Counted from the stretch's first letter, positions 8,901 to 20,263 are shown. The stretch: DNA of 64,000 bases from Haemophilus quentini (GCA_001752465.1 MDJB01000056.1:34330-98329); one strand, 5' to 3'. A program made the numbers and translations. The notes: generated by a model not told the origin, from the sequence alone.

Positions 8901-9052
8901 TTTAAAGTGAAAAGAAAGGTGATTAAAAATCGGTGGCTAGTTTACTGCATTGATGAAAAAATTCAATGAGCGTAATAACAAAAATAATTAGAATAAAAAA
9001 ACTGAATTTGAAGAAGAAAGAAAAGGGGATTGATTAGGGAATAAAATTAGGA

Positions 9053-9142
9053 TGGCGGTGAGAAAGGGATTCGAACCCTTGATGCAGTTTCCCACATACA
9101 CGCTTTCCAGGCGTGCTCCTTCAACCACTCGGACATCTCACC
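9053..9142 (-). tRNA. tRNA-Ser (anticodon GGA)
   Basis: Read on the minus strand it starts GGTGAGATGTCCGAGTGG and ends CTTTCTCACC G CCA. The acceptor stem GGTGAGA/TCTCACC is perfect, the long variable arm is present, the T-arm GGTTCGAATCC is standard, and the anticodon loop CTGGAAA gives GGA, reading UCC/UCU. CCA is encoded (complement of 9053-9055). Length 90 suits a class II tRNA. Confidence 0.96.
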
Positions 9143-9266
9143 GTAAAAGGTGCGCAAACTATAAAGATTTGCTCCAGTTTAGTCAAGTTTTTTGCGCTAG
9201 AACATAAAAAACTTTTAAAAGTTTCGCTAGAATAACCACACTTTATTTATCGTTTGTAGTTTTTTT

Positions 9267-11009
9267 ATGCATATTAAAGCGTTATTTTCTAAAAATGTTT
9301 TTTTAGCCGTAAAACCTTTTAGCGCGCTGAAAGATTCCTTTCGTTTAGGTTATTCAAAAAAATCGCTGATTCGCGACATTATTTCAGGTTTGACCGTGGG
9401 GGTGATTGCGATTCCGCTTTCCATGGCTTTGGCTATTGCGAGTGGTGTGCCTCCACAACATGGTCTTTATACGGCAATTATTGCGGGTATCGTTATCGCG
9501 CTGACAGGTGGTTCTCGCTTTAATATATCTGGGCCTACAGCAGCTTTTGTTGTGATTCTGTACCCTGTTACTCAACAATTTGGGCTAAGTGGCCTTTTGA
9601 TGGCAACGTTGCTTTCTGGGCTCATTTTGGTTTTGATGGCGTTATTTCGTCTAGGGCGTTTAATTGAATATATCCCCTTGCCCGTAACCTTGGGTTTTAC
9701 TTGCGGGATTGGTATTACTATTGGTACTTTGCAGGTTAAGGATTTTTTGGGGCTTTCCATAGAAAAAATGCCAGCACATTATCTCGAAAAAATCCAAACA
9801 ATTTTTACCGCACTTCCTACGATAAATTGGGCGAATGCAGCAGTTGGTGTGGTAACACTATTAGTCCTGACCCAATGGCATAAATTGCGTTTGGCAGTGC
9901 CAGGGCATTTACCTGCCGTGATTATTGGGACGATTTTAGCTCTAGCATTACAGCATTTGGGTTTTGAGGTGGCGACGATTGGATCTGCATTCCAATATAC
10001 TTTGCCTGATGGTTCCATTGGCCATGGGATTCCTAATGTATTGCCAGATTTTTCTCTGCCGTGGAATATTCCTGATGCACAAGGTGAATTAATTCATTGG
10101 GATTTTAACAGCTTGCAAGCTTTGTTACCTGCTGCTTTTTCAATGGCGGTATTGGGCGCAATCGAATCACTTCTTTGTGCAGTGATTTTAGATAATATGA
10201 CGGATACTAAACATCACTCTAATAACGAGTTATTAGCGCAAGGCTTGGGAAATATCATTTCTCCGTTTTTTGGTGGGATTACGGCAACAGCTGCGATTGC
10301 TCGTTCTGCGGCTAATGTGAAATCAGGGGCGGTATCGCCAATATCGAGTGTCGTGCACGCAATACTTGTTTTATTCGCTTTACTTTTGTTTTCACAAGCC
10401 CTTTCTTATTTGCCTTTGTCATCTATGGCTGCTTTGTTGTTGGTGGTGGCGTGGAATATGGCAAGTGTGCACGATATTATTCACCTTGCTCGCCGTTCAG
10501 GCAAAAATGAAATGGCAGTGTTGCTGACTTGTCTTATTTTGACTGTATTATTTGATATGGTGATTGCGATTAGTGTTGGGGTGTTGCTTGCGAGTCTATT
10601 GTTTATTCGAACCATTGCCGAGATGACAAAAGCCATTGAACACAATGCACCTGAAGATTTAGATGATGTTTTGGTTTACCGAATTAGCGGTCCGCTTTTC
10701 TTTGCTGCTGCGGATAAATTATTTGCGGATTTGCATGATAGAACGGTTCATACCGATCATGAAATCCGACATATTGTGCTGCAATGTGATGCAGTGACCG
10801 TGCTTGATGCTGGTGGAATACATGCGCTTATTCGATTTGTTCAGCACATGTTGCCACATCAACAACTTTACTTGTGTAATATGCAATTCCAGCCGTTGAG
10901 AATGTTAGTTAAATCTAATTCTTCGCCAGATATTCAAAAAATTAATTTTGCGACAGATTTAAACGAAACTTTCCATAAAATTCGTGACTTTGAAAAAACT
11001 ACCCAATAA
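9267..11009 (+). CDS. SulP-family anion transporter with STAS domain
   Basis: A 580-residue SLC26/SulP protein: about 12-14 membrane spans up to residue ~450, then a cytoplasmic STAS domain (about 465-570) containing [18 protein letters not shown]. The transport-domain signature [20 protein letters not shown] and SGPTAAF are present. Family members move sulfate, bicarbonate or dicarboxylates (DauA-like); nothing nearby decides between them. ATG 9267 is the first in-frame start. A monocistronic unit between tRNA-Ser and rph; the downstream spacer is only 70 bases. Confidence 0.88.
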   Translation: MHIKALFSKNVFLAVKPFSALKDSFRLGYSKKSLIRDIISGLTVGVIAIPLSMALAIASGVPPQHGLYTAIIAGIVIALTGGSRFNISGPTAAFVVILYPVTQQFGLSGLLMATLLSGLILVLMALFRLGRLIEYIPLPVTLGFTCGIGITIGTLQVKDFLGLSIEKMPAHYLEKIQTIFTALPTINWANAAVGVVTLLVLTQWHKLRLAVPGHLPAVIIGTILALALQHLGFEVATIGSAFQYTLPDGSIGHGIPNVLPDFSLPWNIPDAQGELIHWDFNSLQALLPAAFSMAVLGAIESLLCAVILDNMTDTKHHSNNELLAQGLGNIISPFFGGITATAAIARSAANVKSGAVSPISSVVHAILVLFALLLFSQALSYLPLSSMAALLLVVAWNMASVHDIIHLARRSGKNEMAVLLTCLILTVLFDMVIAISVGVLLASLLFIRTIAEMTKAIEHNAPEDLDDVLVYRISGPLFFAAADKLFADLHDRTVHTDHEIRHIVLQCDAVTVLDAGGIHALIRFVQHMLPHQQLYLCNMQFQPLRMLVKSNSSPDIQKINFATDLNETFHKIRDFEKTTQ

Positions 11010-11079
11010 TGAAAACTAAAGCGTGCTAGAATAGTGCGCTTTTTTATTACATCGTTCGAAACCATATCAAGGAATAACT

Positions 11080-11796
11080 ATGCGTCCAAATAATCGAGAA
11101 AATAATCAACCCCGCCCAATTAAAATCACTCGTAACTATACCAAGCATGCTGAAGGTTCTGTACTTGTTGAATTTGGTGATACCAAAGTGCTTTGTACTG
11201 CAACCGTGGAAGATGCTGTTCCGCGTTTCTTAAAAGGACAAGGGCAAGGCTGGGTCACGGCTGAATATGGAATGTTGCCACGTTCAACACATAGTCGTAT
11301 GCAACGCGAAGCGGCTAAAGGTAAACAAGGTGGACGCACAATGGAAATTCAACGTTTAATTGCCCGCTCTTTGCGCGCGATGGTGGATCTCAAAGCACTT
11401 GGTGAACGTGCGATTACTTTAGATTGTGATGTTATTCAAGCAGATGGTGGCACGCGTACTGCATCCATTACTGGTGCTGCTGTCGCATTATGTGATGCGA
11501 TCAATGGTTTAATTGAGAATGGCACGTTAAAAACTAACCCAATTAAAGGTTTAGTTTCAGCGATTTCTGTAGGGATTGTTGATGGTCAAGCTATTTGTGA
11601 TTTGGAATATGTGGAGGACTCTGCCGCGGAAACCGATATGAATGTTGTGATGATGGAAGATGGTCGCATGATTGAGGTACAAGGCACCGCAGAAGGCGAG
11701 CCATTTAGCCATGAAGAATTATTAACATTATTAGATTTAGCGAAACAAGGCTGTAATCAAATTTTCATCGCTCAACGCGAGGCGCTAGGCTTATAG
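11080..11796 (+). CDS. rph: Ribonuclease PH
   Basis: A 238-residue phosphorolytic 3'-5' exoribonuclease that trims tRNA 3' ends. Starts [20 protein letters not shown]; conserved stretches are [13 protein letters not shown], the [18 protein letters not shown] block and the active-site region [20 protein letters not shown]. Full length for the family. pyrE follows after 23 bases, the widespread rph-pyrE pair. In E. coli K-12 rph is frameshifted and polar on pyrE; here the frame is intact. Confidence 0.97.
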   Translation: MRPNNRENNQPRPIKITRNYTKHAEGSVLVEFGDTKVLCTATVEDAVPRFLKGQGQGWVTAEYGMLPRSTHSRMQREAAKGKQGGRTMEIQRLIARSLRAMVDLKALGERAITLDCDVIQADGGTRTASITGAAVALCDAINGLIENGTLKTNPIKGLVSAISVGIVDGQAICDLEYVEDSAAETDMNVVMMEDGRMIEVQGTAEGEPFSHEELLTLLDLAKQGCNQIFIAQREALGL

Positions 11797-11819
11797 ACAC
11801 AGTTTATAGGGATTAAAAA

Positions 11820-12461
11820 ATGGAACAATATAAACGCGATTTTATCGAATTTGCTTTAAGCAGAAATGTATTGAAATTCGGAGAATTTACTTTGAAATCG
11901 GGGCGTAAAAGTCCGTATTTTTTCAATGCGGGTTTATTCAATACGGGGGCAGATTTAGCGCGTTTAGGTGAGTTCTATGCTGCGGCAATTCAGGCAAGTG
12001 CGGTAGATTTTGATGTTGTTTTTGGCCCGGCTTACAAAGGTATTCCAATTGGCACTTCAGTTTCGGTGGCGTTATTTAATCGTTATGGTATTGATAAACC
12101 CGTGTGTTTTAATCGCAAAGAAGTTAAAGATCACGGAGAGGGCGGCAATTTAATTGGTAGCCCATTGCAAGGAAAAATTTTGCTTGTGGATGACGTGATT
12201 ACGGCTGGTACTGCGATCCGTGAATCTATGGAATTAATTAGTGCAAATGAGGCAGAGCTTGCGGCAGTATTGATCGCCTTAAACCGTAAAGAACGAGGAA
12301 AAGGCGAGCTTTCTGCAATTCAAGAAGTTGAACGTGATTATCAATGCCAAGTGCTATCAATTATTGATTTAGATGATTTGATGCAATTTATCGAACAAGA
12401 TCCTCGATACAGTAGCCATTTGCCAGAAATGCGTGCTTATCGTGCCGAATTTGGCGTATAA
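11820..12461 (+). CDS. pyrE: Orotate phosphoribosyltransferase
   Basis: A 213-residue type I PRTase converting orotate and PRPP to OMP in pyrimidine synthesis. The PRPP-binding motif [15 protein letters not shown] is at about residues 121-135, and the [13 protein letters not shown] start block and the flexible-loop stretch [12 protein letters not shown] are present. Co-transcribed with rph. Confidence 0.97.
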   Translation: MEQYKRDFIEFALSRNVLKFGEFTLKSGRKSPYFFNAGLFNTGADLARLGEFYAAAIQASAVDFDVVFGPAYKGIPIGTSVSVALFNRYGIDKPVCFNRKEVKDHGEGGNLIGSPLQGKILLVDDVITAGTAIRESMELISANEAELAAVLIALNRKERGKGELSAIQEVERDYQCQVLSIIDLDDLMQFIEQDPRYSSHLPEMRAYRAEFGV

Positions 12462-12539
12462 AACTTGAGAAATAAATTTTTGTCATCATTATAAATAACA
12501 TTATAAAAATAACCGCACTTTGACTTAACAGGGGAAAGA

Positions 12540-13406
12540 ATGGGATTTATTGGAAAAATTATAGGTGTATTTTTAGGTTGGAAAGTTGGTGGATTTTTTG
12601 GTGCGATTGCTGGGCTCATTTTAGGTTCTATTGCAGATAAAAAATTGTATGAGCTTGGTTCGGTAAGTTCCAGTTTCTTTAAAAAGAAAACAACGCGTCA
12701 AGACTTGTTTATGCAAACCACCTTTGCGGTGCTAGGACATTTAAGTAAATCGAAAGGGCGTGTAACAGAAGAAGATATTCAATTAGCTAATCAATTAATG
12801 ATTCAGCTTAAATTGGATGATGCGGGGCGTAAATTAGCGCAGGATGCGTTTCGTCGTGGTAAAGAATCTGATTTCCCGATTCGTCAAGTTATCCGTGAAT
12901 TTCGCATTGGTTGTGGGCAACGTGCTGATTTATTGCGAATGTTTTTACAAGTACAAGTTCAAGCGGCTTTTGCCGATTCAGAACTTCACGAAAATGAGAA
13001 AGAAGTACTTTATGTGATCGCTGAAGAGCTTGGTCTTTCTCGTATGCAATTTGAACAAATGATTGCGATGGAAATGGCTGCTCGAGCTTTTACTCAAGGC
13101 GGTTTCTATCAGCAATATCAACAAGGTGCCTATCAAGGTGGCTACCAATATCAGCAACAAAATAGTGGTGGTTACCAACATGCTTCTGGTCCAACTTTAA
13201 ATGATGCCTATAAAGTATTGGGTGTGACTGAGTCCGACGAGCAAAACACGGTTAAGCGTGCTTATCGTCGTTTAATGAATGAACACCATCCAGATAAACT
13301 CGTGGCAAAAGGGTTACCTCCAGAAATGATGGAAATGGCAAAAGAAAAAACTCAACAGATTCAAGCCGCTTACGATTTAATTTGTAAAGCAAAAGGCTGG
13401 AAATAG
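12540..13406 (+). CDS. djlA: DjlA, membrane-anchored DnaJ-like co-chaperone
   Basis: A 288-residue type III membrane protein. Residues about 5-30 form a Gly-rich membrane helix ([19 protein letters not shown]), the middle is a TerB-like helical domain (about 55-175), a Gln/Tyr/Gly-rich linker spans about 180-215, and a C-terminal J domain carries the HPD motif (EHHPDKL). It stimulates DnaK ATPase at the membrane. Its TAG stop shares one base with the dusC GTG start. An uptake signal precedes the ribosome site. Confidence 0.94.
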   Translation: MGFIGKIIGVFLGWKVGGFFGAIAGLILGSIADKKLYELGSVSSSFFKKKTTRQDLFMQTTFAVLGHLSKSKGRVTEEDIQLANQLMIQLKLDDAGRKLAQDAFRRGKESDFPIRQVIREFRIGCGQRADLLRMFLQVQVQAAFADSELHENEKEVLYVIAEELGLSRMQFEQMIAMEMAARAFTQGGFYQQYQQGAYQGGYQYQQQNSGGYQHASGPTLNDAYKVLGVTESDEQNTVKRAYRRLMNEHHPDKLVAKGLPPEMMEMAKEKTQQIQAAYDLICKAKGWK

Positions 13407-14341
13407 TGCGTGTTATTCTTGCGCCTATGCAAGGGGTTCTAGATCCCTTTGTGCGTCAACTTCTCACCGAAGTGAATGACTACGATTTATGTATAACAGA
13501 ATTTGTTCGCGTAGTTGATCAACTTCTCCCTGAAAAAGTATTTTATCGTTTATGCCCTGAATTAAAAAATCAGGGCTTTACTTCTTCTGGCACGCCTGTG
13601 CGAGTGCAGTTGCTAGGGCAGCATCCAGAATGCCTTGCTGAAAATGCGATTCGTGCAATCGAGCTTGGTTCTCATGGCATTGATTTAAATTGTGGTTGCC
13701 CTTCTAAAACAGTGAATGGCAGTAATGGCGGTGCGGCATTATTGAAACAGCCTGAATTGATTTATCGTGCCACTCAAGCCTTACGCAGAGCCGTGCCAAG
13801 TGAATTCCCTATTAGTGTAAAAGTGCGGTTAGGCTGGGATGATATTTCTCAAGCTTTTGAAATCGCTGATGCGGTAGAGCAGGGGGGAGCAACAGAAATT
13901 ATAGTCCATGGACGCACAAAAGCTGATGGTTATCGTGCAGATCGAATTAATTGGAAAAAAATTGGTGAAGTCCGAGAGCGTTTATCCATTCCTGTTATTG
14001 CTAACGGAGAAATTTGGCATTGGCAAGATGGTCAAGATTGCTTATCTCAAACAGGCTGCCAGGATTTAATGGTGGGACGAGGCGCGTTGAATATTCCGAA
14101 TTTAAGTCATGTTCTGAAATCAAATGCAGAAAAAATGCCTTGGTGCGAGATTCAAAAAATCTTGCAAAAATATGCTAATGTTGAAAATGAATATGACAGT
14201 GGCTTTTATCATGTGGCACGAATTAAACAGTGGTTATGTTATTTGAATAAGGAATATGATGAAGCGAACCAAGTGTTTGATAAGATTAAGGCTTGCCACA
14301 TATTGAGAGACTTTCAGGAAATCCTTAGTCATATCACGTAA
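13406..14341 (+). CDS. dusC: tRNA-dihydrouridine(16) synthase
   Basis: A 311-residue FMN-dependent TIM-barrel enzyme that reduces U16 of tRNA. N-terminal APMQGVLD, the active-site cysteine in [21 protein letters not shown] and the FMN-phosphate stretch LMVGRGAL identify the family; the sequence resembles the DusC subgroup. Uses GTG at 13406, overlapping the djlA stop, so the two are coupled. A 10-bp terminator follows. Confidence 0.93.
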   Translation: MRVILAPMQGVLDPFVRQLLTEVNDYDLCITEFVRVVDQLLPEKVFYRLCPELKNQGFTSSGTPVRVQLLGQHPECLAENAIRAIELGSHGIDLNCGCPSKTVNGSNGGAALLKQPELIYRATQALRRAVPSEFPISVKVRLGWDDISQAFEIADAVEQGGATEIIVHGRTKADGYRADRINWKKIGEVRERLSIPVIANGEIWHWQDGQDCLSQTGCQDLMVGRGALNIPNLSHVLKSNAEKMPWCEIQKILQKYANVENEYDSGFYHVARIKQWLCYLNKEYDEANQVFDKIKACHILRDFQEILSHIT

Positions 14342-14349
14342 ATATAAAG

Positions 14350-14376
14350 GCGGTAAAATTGAAAAGATTTTACCGC
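14350..14376. terminator. Terminator between dusC and the lipoprotein gene
   Basis: GCGGTAAAAT (14350-14359), 7-base loop, ATTTTACCGC (14367-14376), then a T run. A variant uptake-signal core forms part of the arms. Bidirectional for the convergent genes. Confidence 0.85.
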
Positions 14377-14383
14377 ACATTTT

Positions 14384-14953
14384 TTATCTGTTGTTTTCTA
14401 ATAATGTTTTCACACCGTTATCATTAATAAATTTTTCATATCCTGATGCAATTAATCTATAGGTTTGGCTTGTGATCATTTCCCGTGGAGAACTTTCAAA
14501 TTTTGATACAGTCACTATAGTCGGGGAGTAATCTTTGTCCCATACGATTTCCCCATTCTTTAAGAGCTTATAGTTAATAGTATAACTAAAATCAACACTG
14601 TATCCTAAATCATCAATTTTTAATTTTTTTACATTTCCCAAAATTGTTAATTTACCTATACCAACCTTGATTCCAGTCATCGATAACTCTTTTGCAGTAA
14701 AGTGTTTAACCATTTCTCCAATGCTTTGATCAAAATAGATCGTTCCCATAGCAGTATTTTCTGGTTGGCTTTCTCTAACTTTACCTAATTTAGCTGGTTC
14801 ATAAGAGAATTCACCCAAAACTATAGATGAGTCTATTTTAGTGTAGTTTTGAGATTTATAAACATCTTCTCGTTGGGTTGTATTAACCGTAGCAGAACAC
14901 CCTGTAATGAATAATATAATACTTAACGATAAAATTGAGATGAATTTTTTCAT
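14384..14953 (-). CDS. Putative lipoprotein, unknown function
   Basis: A 189-residue protein with a classic lipoprotein signal: MKKFISILSLSIILFITGCSA, lipobox ITGC with Cys19. The mature part has alternating beta-type hydrophobicity and no motif I recognise. A ribosome site AAGGAAA precedes ATG 14953. It is AT-rich and divergent from an XRE regulator 126 bases away, and the pair sits between dusC and rpoH, genes that are otherwise core; I read it as a small accessory insert. Confidence 0.65.
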   Translation of the reverse strand: MKKFISILSLSIILFITGCSATVNTTQREDVYKSQNYTKIDSSIVLGEFSYEPAKLGKVRESQPENTAMGTIYFDQSIGEMVKHFTAKELSMTGIKVGIGKLTILGNVKKLKIDDLGYSVDFSYTINYKLLKNGEIVWDKDYSPTIVTVSKFESSPREMITSQTYRLIASGYEKFINDNGVKTLLENNR

Positions 14954-15079
14954 ATTAATTTCCTTAAATGAAAATTGGTTCTAAATAATTGCTATGTTAT
15001 ATTTAGATAAAATTTAATCCAGTCACTCTAAGAGCTATTTAAAACGCTTAAAGAGTTAAAATATGACTTTAGGTGAATT

Positions 15080-15445
15080 ATGGAATTATCAGAAAAAATA
15101 AAAATTATGCGTGACATGAATCATTGGACACAGGAGGATGTAGCTGAAAAATTGGGTATGTCCACAACAGGTTATGCAAAAATTGAATGTGGGCAAACGA
15201 AAGTTAGTGTAGAAAAATTGAAGCAAATTGCGCAAATTTTTAATATCAATATTGCACAACTTTTAGATGATGAGCGTTTTGTGATTTGTTCAATAGGAGA
15301 TAATCATTCTAATTACAATAATTATTTTGGTACAAGTGAGAAACTTGCTGTTGAAAACGAGAAATTAAAGGAATTGCTTGCCGCGAAAGAAAATGAAATC
15401 AAAGCGTTAAAGAAGGTGATTTCATTGTTAGAAACTAAGGGCTGA
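15080..15445 (+). CDS. XRE-family transcription regulator with C-terminal coiled coil
   Basis: A 121-residue protein: a Cro/CI-type helix-turn-helix at about residues 5-60 (WTQEDVAEKLGMSTTGYAKIE) and a C-terminal leucine-zipper-like heptad region from about 88 onwards (LAVENEKLKELLAAKENEI), which would give dimerisation. AT-rich; likely autoregulates and controls the divergent lipoprotein gene from the 126-base spacer. No toxin partner is adjacent, so it is not a clear antitoxin. A terminator follows at 15461. Confidence 0.8.
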   Translation: MELSEKIKIMRDMNHWTQEDVAEKLGMSTTGYAKIECGQTKVSVEKLKQIAQIFNINIAQLLDDERFVICSIGDNHSNYNNYFGTSEKLAVENEKLKELLAAKENEIKALKKVISLLETKG

Positions 15446-15460
15446 ATTGAAATCAATAAA

Positions 15461-15480
15461 AACCTGCTAATCAGCAGGTT
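15461..15480. terminator. Bidirectional terminator between XRE gene and rpoH
   Basis: AACCTGCT, loop AATC, AGCAGGTT, with A and T runs on either side, serving both converging genes. Confidence 0.9.
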
Positions 15481-15497
15481 TTCTTTTTCTAAATTAT

Positions 15498-16343
15498 TTA
15501 AAAACTCACCGCACTTTTTAATTTTTTCAGTGCATTGGTTTCTAATTGACGAATACGTTCCGCAGAGACATTATATTTTGCTGCCAAATCGTGTAATGTA
15601 GCTTTGTTATCATCTAACCAACGAGCTTTGATAATATCCTGACTACGCGCATCCAGACTTTGTAACGCTGCACCTAATTGCTCGGTTGCTTGGCTTTCAA
15701 AGTTTTCATTTTCAAGCTCTGCTGCGAAATTGGAACTTTTATCTTCCAAATAAAGGGCGGGAGAATAAGTCTCTGTTTCTGCATCATCAGTAGGTAAATC
15801 AAAACCTACATCCGCACCGCTCATACGTGATTCCATTTCGATCACATCTTCTTTGGAAACACCCAATTCATTTGCAACGAGATCAACTTCATTTTCATTG
15901 AACCAGCCTAAACGTTGTTTAGTTTTGCGTAGGTTGAAAAATAATTTACGTTGAGCTTTTGTGGTCGCTACTTTTACGATACGCCAGTTACGAAGAACAT
16001 ATTCGTGGATCTCAGCTTTAATCCAATGCACGGCGAATGACACCAAACGTACACCAACTTCAGGGTTAAAACGTTTAACAGCTTTCATTAAGCCGATATT
16101 ACCTTCTTGGATTAAGTCAGCTTGTGGCAAACCATAGCCAGAATAGCCACGTGCAACATGGATCACGAAGCGAAGATGCGACAAAATGAGTTTTTTCGCA
16201 GCATCTAAATCCTCGTGATAATACAAACGTTCTGCCAATTCCTTTTCTTCCTCTGCGGTCAGCATCGGATATTCATTTGCCGCACGAATATAACCTTCGA
16301 TACTGCCTTGAGGAACTAACATCATTTGTGTTTCTTTATCCAT
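15498..16343 (-). CDS. rpoH: RNA polymerase heat-shock sigma factor RpoH (sigma-32)
   Basis: A 281-residue group 3 sigma factor. Region 2 contains the core-binding block [21 protein letters not shown], followed by the RpoH box [10 protein letters not shown] that is diagnostic of sigma-32; region 4.2 is the helix-turn-helix [19 protein letters not shown]. Begins [20 protein letters not shown]. Directs transcription of chaperone and protease genes and is normally controlled by mRNA structure and DnaK/FtsH. Monocistronic; the 137-base upstream region would hold the promoters. Confidence 0.96.
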   Translation of the reverse strand: MDKETQMMLVPQGSIEGYIRAANEYPMLTAEEEKELAERLYYHEDLDAAKKLILSHLRFVIHVARGYSGYGLPQADLIQEGNIGLMKAVKRFNPEVGVRLVSFAVHWIKAEIHEYVLRNWRIVKVATTKAQRKLFFNLRKTKQRLGWFNENEVDLVANELGVSKEDVIEMESRMSGADVGFDLPTDDAETETYSPALYLEDKSSNFAAELENENFESQATEQLGAALQSLDARSQDIIKARWLDDNKATLHDLAAKYNVSAERIRQLETNALKKLKSAVSF

Positions 16344-16480
16344 TGTTTCCCTTCTTTATTTTGGCTTTTGCCAATCAATGTGCTTAGTTATAGCACAATA
16401 AGTTATCTTATTGAACCAATTTGTTAATAAGACAGGTTTTATCAATCAAAAGTTCAATTATTCTAAATAATTCTGATTAA

Positions 16481-16792
16481 TTAGCAAAGTGGAATCAGGG
16501 TTAAATTAAGATTTTCATTAATTACTTTAAATAGTAAATCAATGTTCGGATGCTTGCCTGGATTCGCTTTAGCATCTTCTACGTGTTCTGCAAACCATTC
16601 AACACCTTGTTGTGCGGAAGTGCGGTTTAATTTCCCGTTAAATTTTTTAGCCAATGCATTATAAAGGCGAAGAGAACCTAATTTACCGGGTATGGCTGGA
16701 ATGTTGTGGATAATAGTCTCACCATCCATCACATTTAAACCGGTTAAATGCTCGATTGTGGGTAAGGTTTCTAAAATTTCTTTAAAGCTCAT
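16481..16792 (-). CDS. DUF2322-like small conserved protein
   Basis: A 103-residue soluble protein, MSFKEILETLPTIEHLTGL at the start and a conserved-looking core GKLGSLRLYNAL and NPGKHPNIDLL. By eye it matches the uncharacterised DUF2322 family. ATG 16792 follows a TAAGGAAAT ribosome site; murB ends its reading frame upstream in the same direction with 25 bases between, so it is probably the last gene of a murB operon. No function known. Confidence 0.75.
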   Translation of the reverse strand: MSFKEILETLPTIEHLTGLNVMDGETIIHNIPAIPGKLGSLRLYNALAKKFNGKLNRTSAQQGVEWFAEHVEDAKANPGKHPNIDLLFKVINENLNLTLIPLC

Positions 16793-16817
16793 GATTTATT
16801 TCCTTAATCTATATAAA

Positions 16818-17843
16818 TTATGCGATAGTTTGCTCACTATTTACTTCGCCAGTTGCACCGATAAATCGTACTTCAGGCTGTAAATATACACCGAATTTTT
16901 CTGCAACAGTTTGGCGAACGTGATGGGCGAGTTTGACTACGTCTTGTCCTGTTGCCCCGCTTTTGTTAATTAACACTAATGCTTGTTTTTCATGAACGGC
17001 TGCGCCACCAATTTGAAAACCTTTAAGATTGCATTGATCAATCAGCCAGCCTGCTGCTAATTTCACTGAGTCATCTGCCTGCGGAAAGTGCGGCAGATTT
17101 TCGTGATGCTTTTTGATTTCATCAAAATGTTCTGAACTGACAACTGGATTTTTAAAGAAACTCCCCGCATTACCAAATTCATTTGGATTAGGTAATTTAC
17201 TTCGGCGGATATGACAGATTTCATCAAAAATTTGTTTAGCGGTGACAGTTTTGGGAGCGAACTCTACAAGCGAACCATACTTTAGAATAGGCTGCCAATT
17301 TTTTGTGAGCTTTAACCCAACCGCTGTAATCACATAACCTTGTTGATAACGATGTTTGAAAATACTTTCACGATAACCAAATTCGCATTGTTCTGTGTCA
17401 AGTCGGAAGGTGTCATTCGTGTTTAAATTAAGTACATCCACATAATCGCATACGTCTTTAAATTCAATACCGTATGCACCAATATTTTGAATGGATGCAG
17501 AGCCAGCACATCCAGGAATCAGAGCCAGATTTTCTAATCCATAAATACCATTGTTAATAGACCACTCCACTAATTCATGCCAATTTTCACCGCCATTCAC
17601 ATGCAGGTAGTGAAAATCAGAATCCTGTTGGTGAGTAATGCCCATTAAACGATTTAAAATCACCACCCCATTAAAATCATCTAGAAATAGCATATTACTG
17701 CCTTGACCTAGAAAAAGTGCGGGTAAATTTTCCGCTTTTGAATGAGCCCATGCTTGTTGCAGTTGTTCAATGCTATGAGCTTCAATAATTTCACGAGCAT
17801 TAGCATGAATATGGAAAGTGTGAAAAGGTTGTAAATTTTGCAT
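16818..17843 (-). CDS. murB: UDP-N-acetylenolpyruvoylglucosamine reductase
   Basis: A 341-residue FAD enzyme of peptidoglycan synthesis, reducing UDP-GlcNAc-enolpyruvate to UDP-MurNAc. FAD-binding stretch [10 protein letters not shown] (about 42-51), active-site block [10 protein letters not shown] with the catalytic serine, and the substrate-handling region GAYGIEFKD are present; it is of the type I (E. coli-like) length. The start ATG 17843 lies in a short spacer after narQ on the same strand. Confidence 0.95.
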   Translation of the reverse strand: MQNLQPFHTFHIHANAREIIEAHSIEQLQQAWAHSKAENLPALFLGQGSNMLFLDDFNGVVILNRLMGITHQQDSDFHYLHVNGGENWHELVEWSINNGIYGLENLALIPGCAGSASIQNIGAYGIEFKDVCDYVDVLNLNTNDTFRLDTEQCEFGYRESIFKHRYQQGYVITAVGLKLTKNWQPILKYGSLVEFAPKTVTAKQIFDEICHIRRSKLPNPNEFGNAGSFFKNPVVSSEHFDEIKKHHENLPHFPQADDSVKLAAGWLIDQCNLKGFQIGGAAVHEKQALVLINKSGATGQDVVKLAHHVRQTVAEKFGVYLQPEVRFIGATGEVNSEQTIA

Positions 17844-17918
17844 TTAAAATACCATTGTCGGGAGCATAAAAAATTTATCTTTTATACCAGTTGCTATGAA
17901 TCATTATATCCACCGTAA

Positions 17919-19622
17919 TCAACATAAAGCGTGTGGAAGCGTGATTTTCACCTGTGTACCGCCTTGTTCGCGACGGATGATGTTAAATTCTGCGTTAAGT
18001 TGGCGACTACGTTCAGTCATAATATTTAACCCGTAATGACCTTCAGGCTCTTCAAGGTTTTGAATACCAATACCATTATCTTCAACTAAAATTTCGTATT
18101 CGCCTTCTGCATTAATTTTGGCGCTAATTTCAATTGCTGTGCCTTGAGAATGTTTGATCGCATTGGTGGTGGCTTCACGTACAATTTGTAGCACATGAAC
18201 CAGTTGTTGTGGGTTCAAACTTTGTGATGGCAATTGGCAATTAACGTTCATTTGCATCGTTGTTTGTGAACGTAATGAGTCAATCACTTGTTCTAGCGCA
18301 AGCTGTAAATTAGCTTCTTGTATAGTTAAACGGAAAGTGGCTAAAAGCTCGCGTAATTGTGCATATCCACTCGAAAGAGCCTGTTCGAAATCACGAATAA
18401 TGACCAAACTTTGTTCTTTGGATGAATCACCTTCTTTCTTCAAGTTATGTTTAAGTAATGTAAGCTGGATCTGTAAAAATGATAGCACTTGAGCCAACGA
18501 GTCATGCAATTCTCGCGCGATAATTGACCGCTCTTCCATCAATAAGAGCTGTTCTTGTTGACGTAAACTTTTTTGGAAATAAAGGGCTCGTGCAAGCATT
18601 TGAGCAAGGTTTTGCATCATTCTCGGATCGGGGCAAGGCAATCCTGCTTGCCAAGAGAGCGCACCGAATTCTTCGTTATCGACTGAAAGTATCTCAGTTT
18701 GTAAAGAGCAGTCTAAATCTTGAGTACCAAAAGCAATATCCCAATGCTCTGCACCCATAACTTCAACTTTAATATATTTCAAATTCTCGCTGACCAGAAT
18801 GTGGTCAAGCACTTGGCTTAATACTTTATCGTTGATCGTGTTGGCATTAAGAATTTGAGAACTTTGATAAAGGGTCGTCAAAGAGTGGTTGGTTTGGCGT
18901 AACTTTTGTGTTTTTTCGTTTACTGTTTCTTCCAAACGTGAATAAAGCTGCCCAAGCTCCGTGGACATTTGTGTAAAAATACGCGCCAATGTACCGAGTT
19001 CATTTTGTTTTGTTGTATCAAGCGGAATGTGATTAAATTGACGCGTTTGCACTTGCATACTGGCTTTCGTCATTAAGTGCAGTGGTTTTACGACTTCTCG
19101 CTGTGTGTACCAAATCACATAAGACACCATGACTAAAATTAACAACATCGCGAAAAAGAGCACCGATACGCCCAAAATCCATTTTTGTTCACTGAAACGT
19201 TGTAGCTCAAACACAAAATAATCAACATCTGCCACATAGTCAGTGAGTTGATTGCTATAATTTTTTACATCGTGTTGGCGCGCATATTTTTCCATGTTCG
19301 TCCAACGTTGCAAAATGTTTTGATAGGAATGTTTTAATACATTAGGTGTGAAAAATTGATTTTGGACTTCCAATAAAGCAGATGAATGAAGGCTTATATG
19401 ATAACGACGTAAGTTCGTTTCCACACTTTCTGGTTGTTCTTGCATTTCATAGAGCAGGCGATAACTTTGCATCCGCAAAGATCCTGAAATATTAATGGCT
19501 TCTGCGTCATATTTATTACTGCTCATAATTGCCAAACTTAGCGAGCTAATCACGCCAGCAACAATGAGAATGATGAATAAATATTTAGCAATACGAGTGG
19601 AAACTGAACGTTTAGTATGCAC
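17919..19622 (-). CDS. narQ: Nitrate/nitrite sensor histidine kinase NarQ
   Basis: A 567-residue inner-membrane kinase. One helix near residues 12-32, a periplasmic sensor with the P-box-like stretch INISGSLRMQSYRLLYEM, a second helix at about 147-168, then HAMP, a cysteine-containing central module, the HisKA_3 phosphorylation site IARELHDSLAQVLSFLQ, and an HATPase domain with VEDNGIGI. It phosphorylates the response regulator NarP, which is not in this window. Functionally it belongs with the nap operon at 57.6 kb and perhaps dms at 24 kb. plsY lies upstream on the same strand. Confidence 0.94.
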   Translation of the reverse strand: MHTKRSVSTRIAKYLFIILIVAGVISSLSLAIMSSNKYDAEAINISGSLRMQSYRLLYEMQEQPESVETNLRRYHISLHSSALLEVQNQFFTPNVLKHSYQNILQRWTNMEKYARQHDVKNYSNQLTDYVADVDYFVFELQRFSEQKWILGVSVLFFAMLLILVMVSYVIWYTQREVVKPLHLMTKASMQVQTRQFNHIPLDTTKQNELGTLARIFTQMSTELGQLYSRLEETVNEKTQKLRQTNHSLTTLYQSSQILNANTINDKVLSQVLDHILVSENLKYIKVEVMGAEHWDIAFGTQDLDCSLQTEILSVDNEEFGALSWQAGLPCPDPRMMQNLAQMLARALYFQKSLRQQEQLLLMEERSIIARELHDSLAQVLSFLQIQLTLLKHNLKKEGDSSKEQSLVIIRDFEQALSSGYAQLRELLATFRLTIQEANLQLALEQVIDSLRSQTTMQMNVNCQLPSQSLNPQQLVHVLQIVREATTNAIKHSQGTAIEISAKINAEGEYEILVEDNGIGIQNLEEPEGHYGLNIMTERSRQLNAEFNIIRREQGGTQVKITLPHALC

Positions 19623-19663
19623 AGGAAACTCCAGTGGAAATTTAGAAAAGTGCGGTGAATTTT

Positions 19664-20263
19664 TTATTTCTTTTTAAATTTAGCCCAAACTTTATCTTCT
19701 TGACCGCGCCATAAACGTTGAACATTATCGTGATGACGATAAATTAATAGACAACAGACCAAGGCAACGGGAAAAGTAAATTCCGGTTTAAACCACCACA
19801 CATAAAAAGGCACAAGTAAAGCAGAAATAACCGCACTTAATGAAGAATAACCGCTGATAAGAAAAACGAAGACCCAAGTGCCTAATGTAGAGCCTGCTAC
19901 AGCCCAAGAAATTGGTGCGATTGCACCGAAAGCGGTTGCGACGCCTTTGCCGCCTTTGAATTGGAAGAAAATGGGGAAAATGTGCCCCAAGCAAGAACCT
20001 AGTGCTACCATACCTAATTCAAATTGTGTGAGTCCTAAATAGTAACCAACCCATACTGGTGTCATGCCTTTTAAAATATCAATAATCAGTACTGCGAGAG
20101 CAGACCAACGGCCTCCGATACGAAGCACATTTGTCGCACCTGGATTGTTTGATCCATTTTGACGAGGATCTGGCAAGCCTGCAACGCGACAAATTAGAAT
20201 AGCACTGGAAATAGAGCTTAAAAGATAGGCACAAAGCATATAAAAAAGGGCAAAAAGGCTCAT
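19664..20263 (-). CDS. plsY: Acyl-phosphate:glycerol-3-phosphate acyltransferase
   Basis: A 199-residue polytopic membrane enzyme (about five helices) making lysophosphatidate. Three family motifs are visible: [27 protein letters not shown] and [19 protein letters not shown] choose ATG 20263, which has GGAG seven bases upstream; a TTG at 20278 would add five residues without support. Divergent from folB across an 82-base promoter region. Confidence 0.94.
   Translation of the reverse strand: MSLFALFYMLCAYLLSSISSAILICRVAGLPDPRQNGSNNPGATNVLRIGGRWSALAVLIIDILKGMTPVWVGYYLGLTQFELGMVALGSCLGHIFPIFFQFKGGKGVATAFGAIAPISWAVAGSTLGTWVFVFLISGYSSLSAVISALLVPFYVWWFKPEFTFPVALVCCLLIYRHHDNVQRLWRGQEDKVWAKFKKK

Noticed and set aside
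15080..15445. Antitoxin of a toxin-antitoxin pair
   Set aside because: The only neighbour in the insert is a lipoprotein gene with a signal peptide, not a toxin-like protein.
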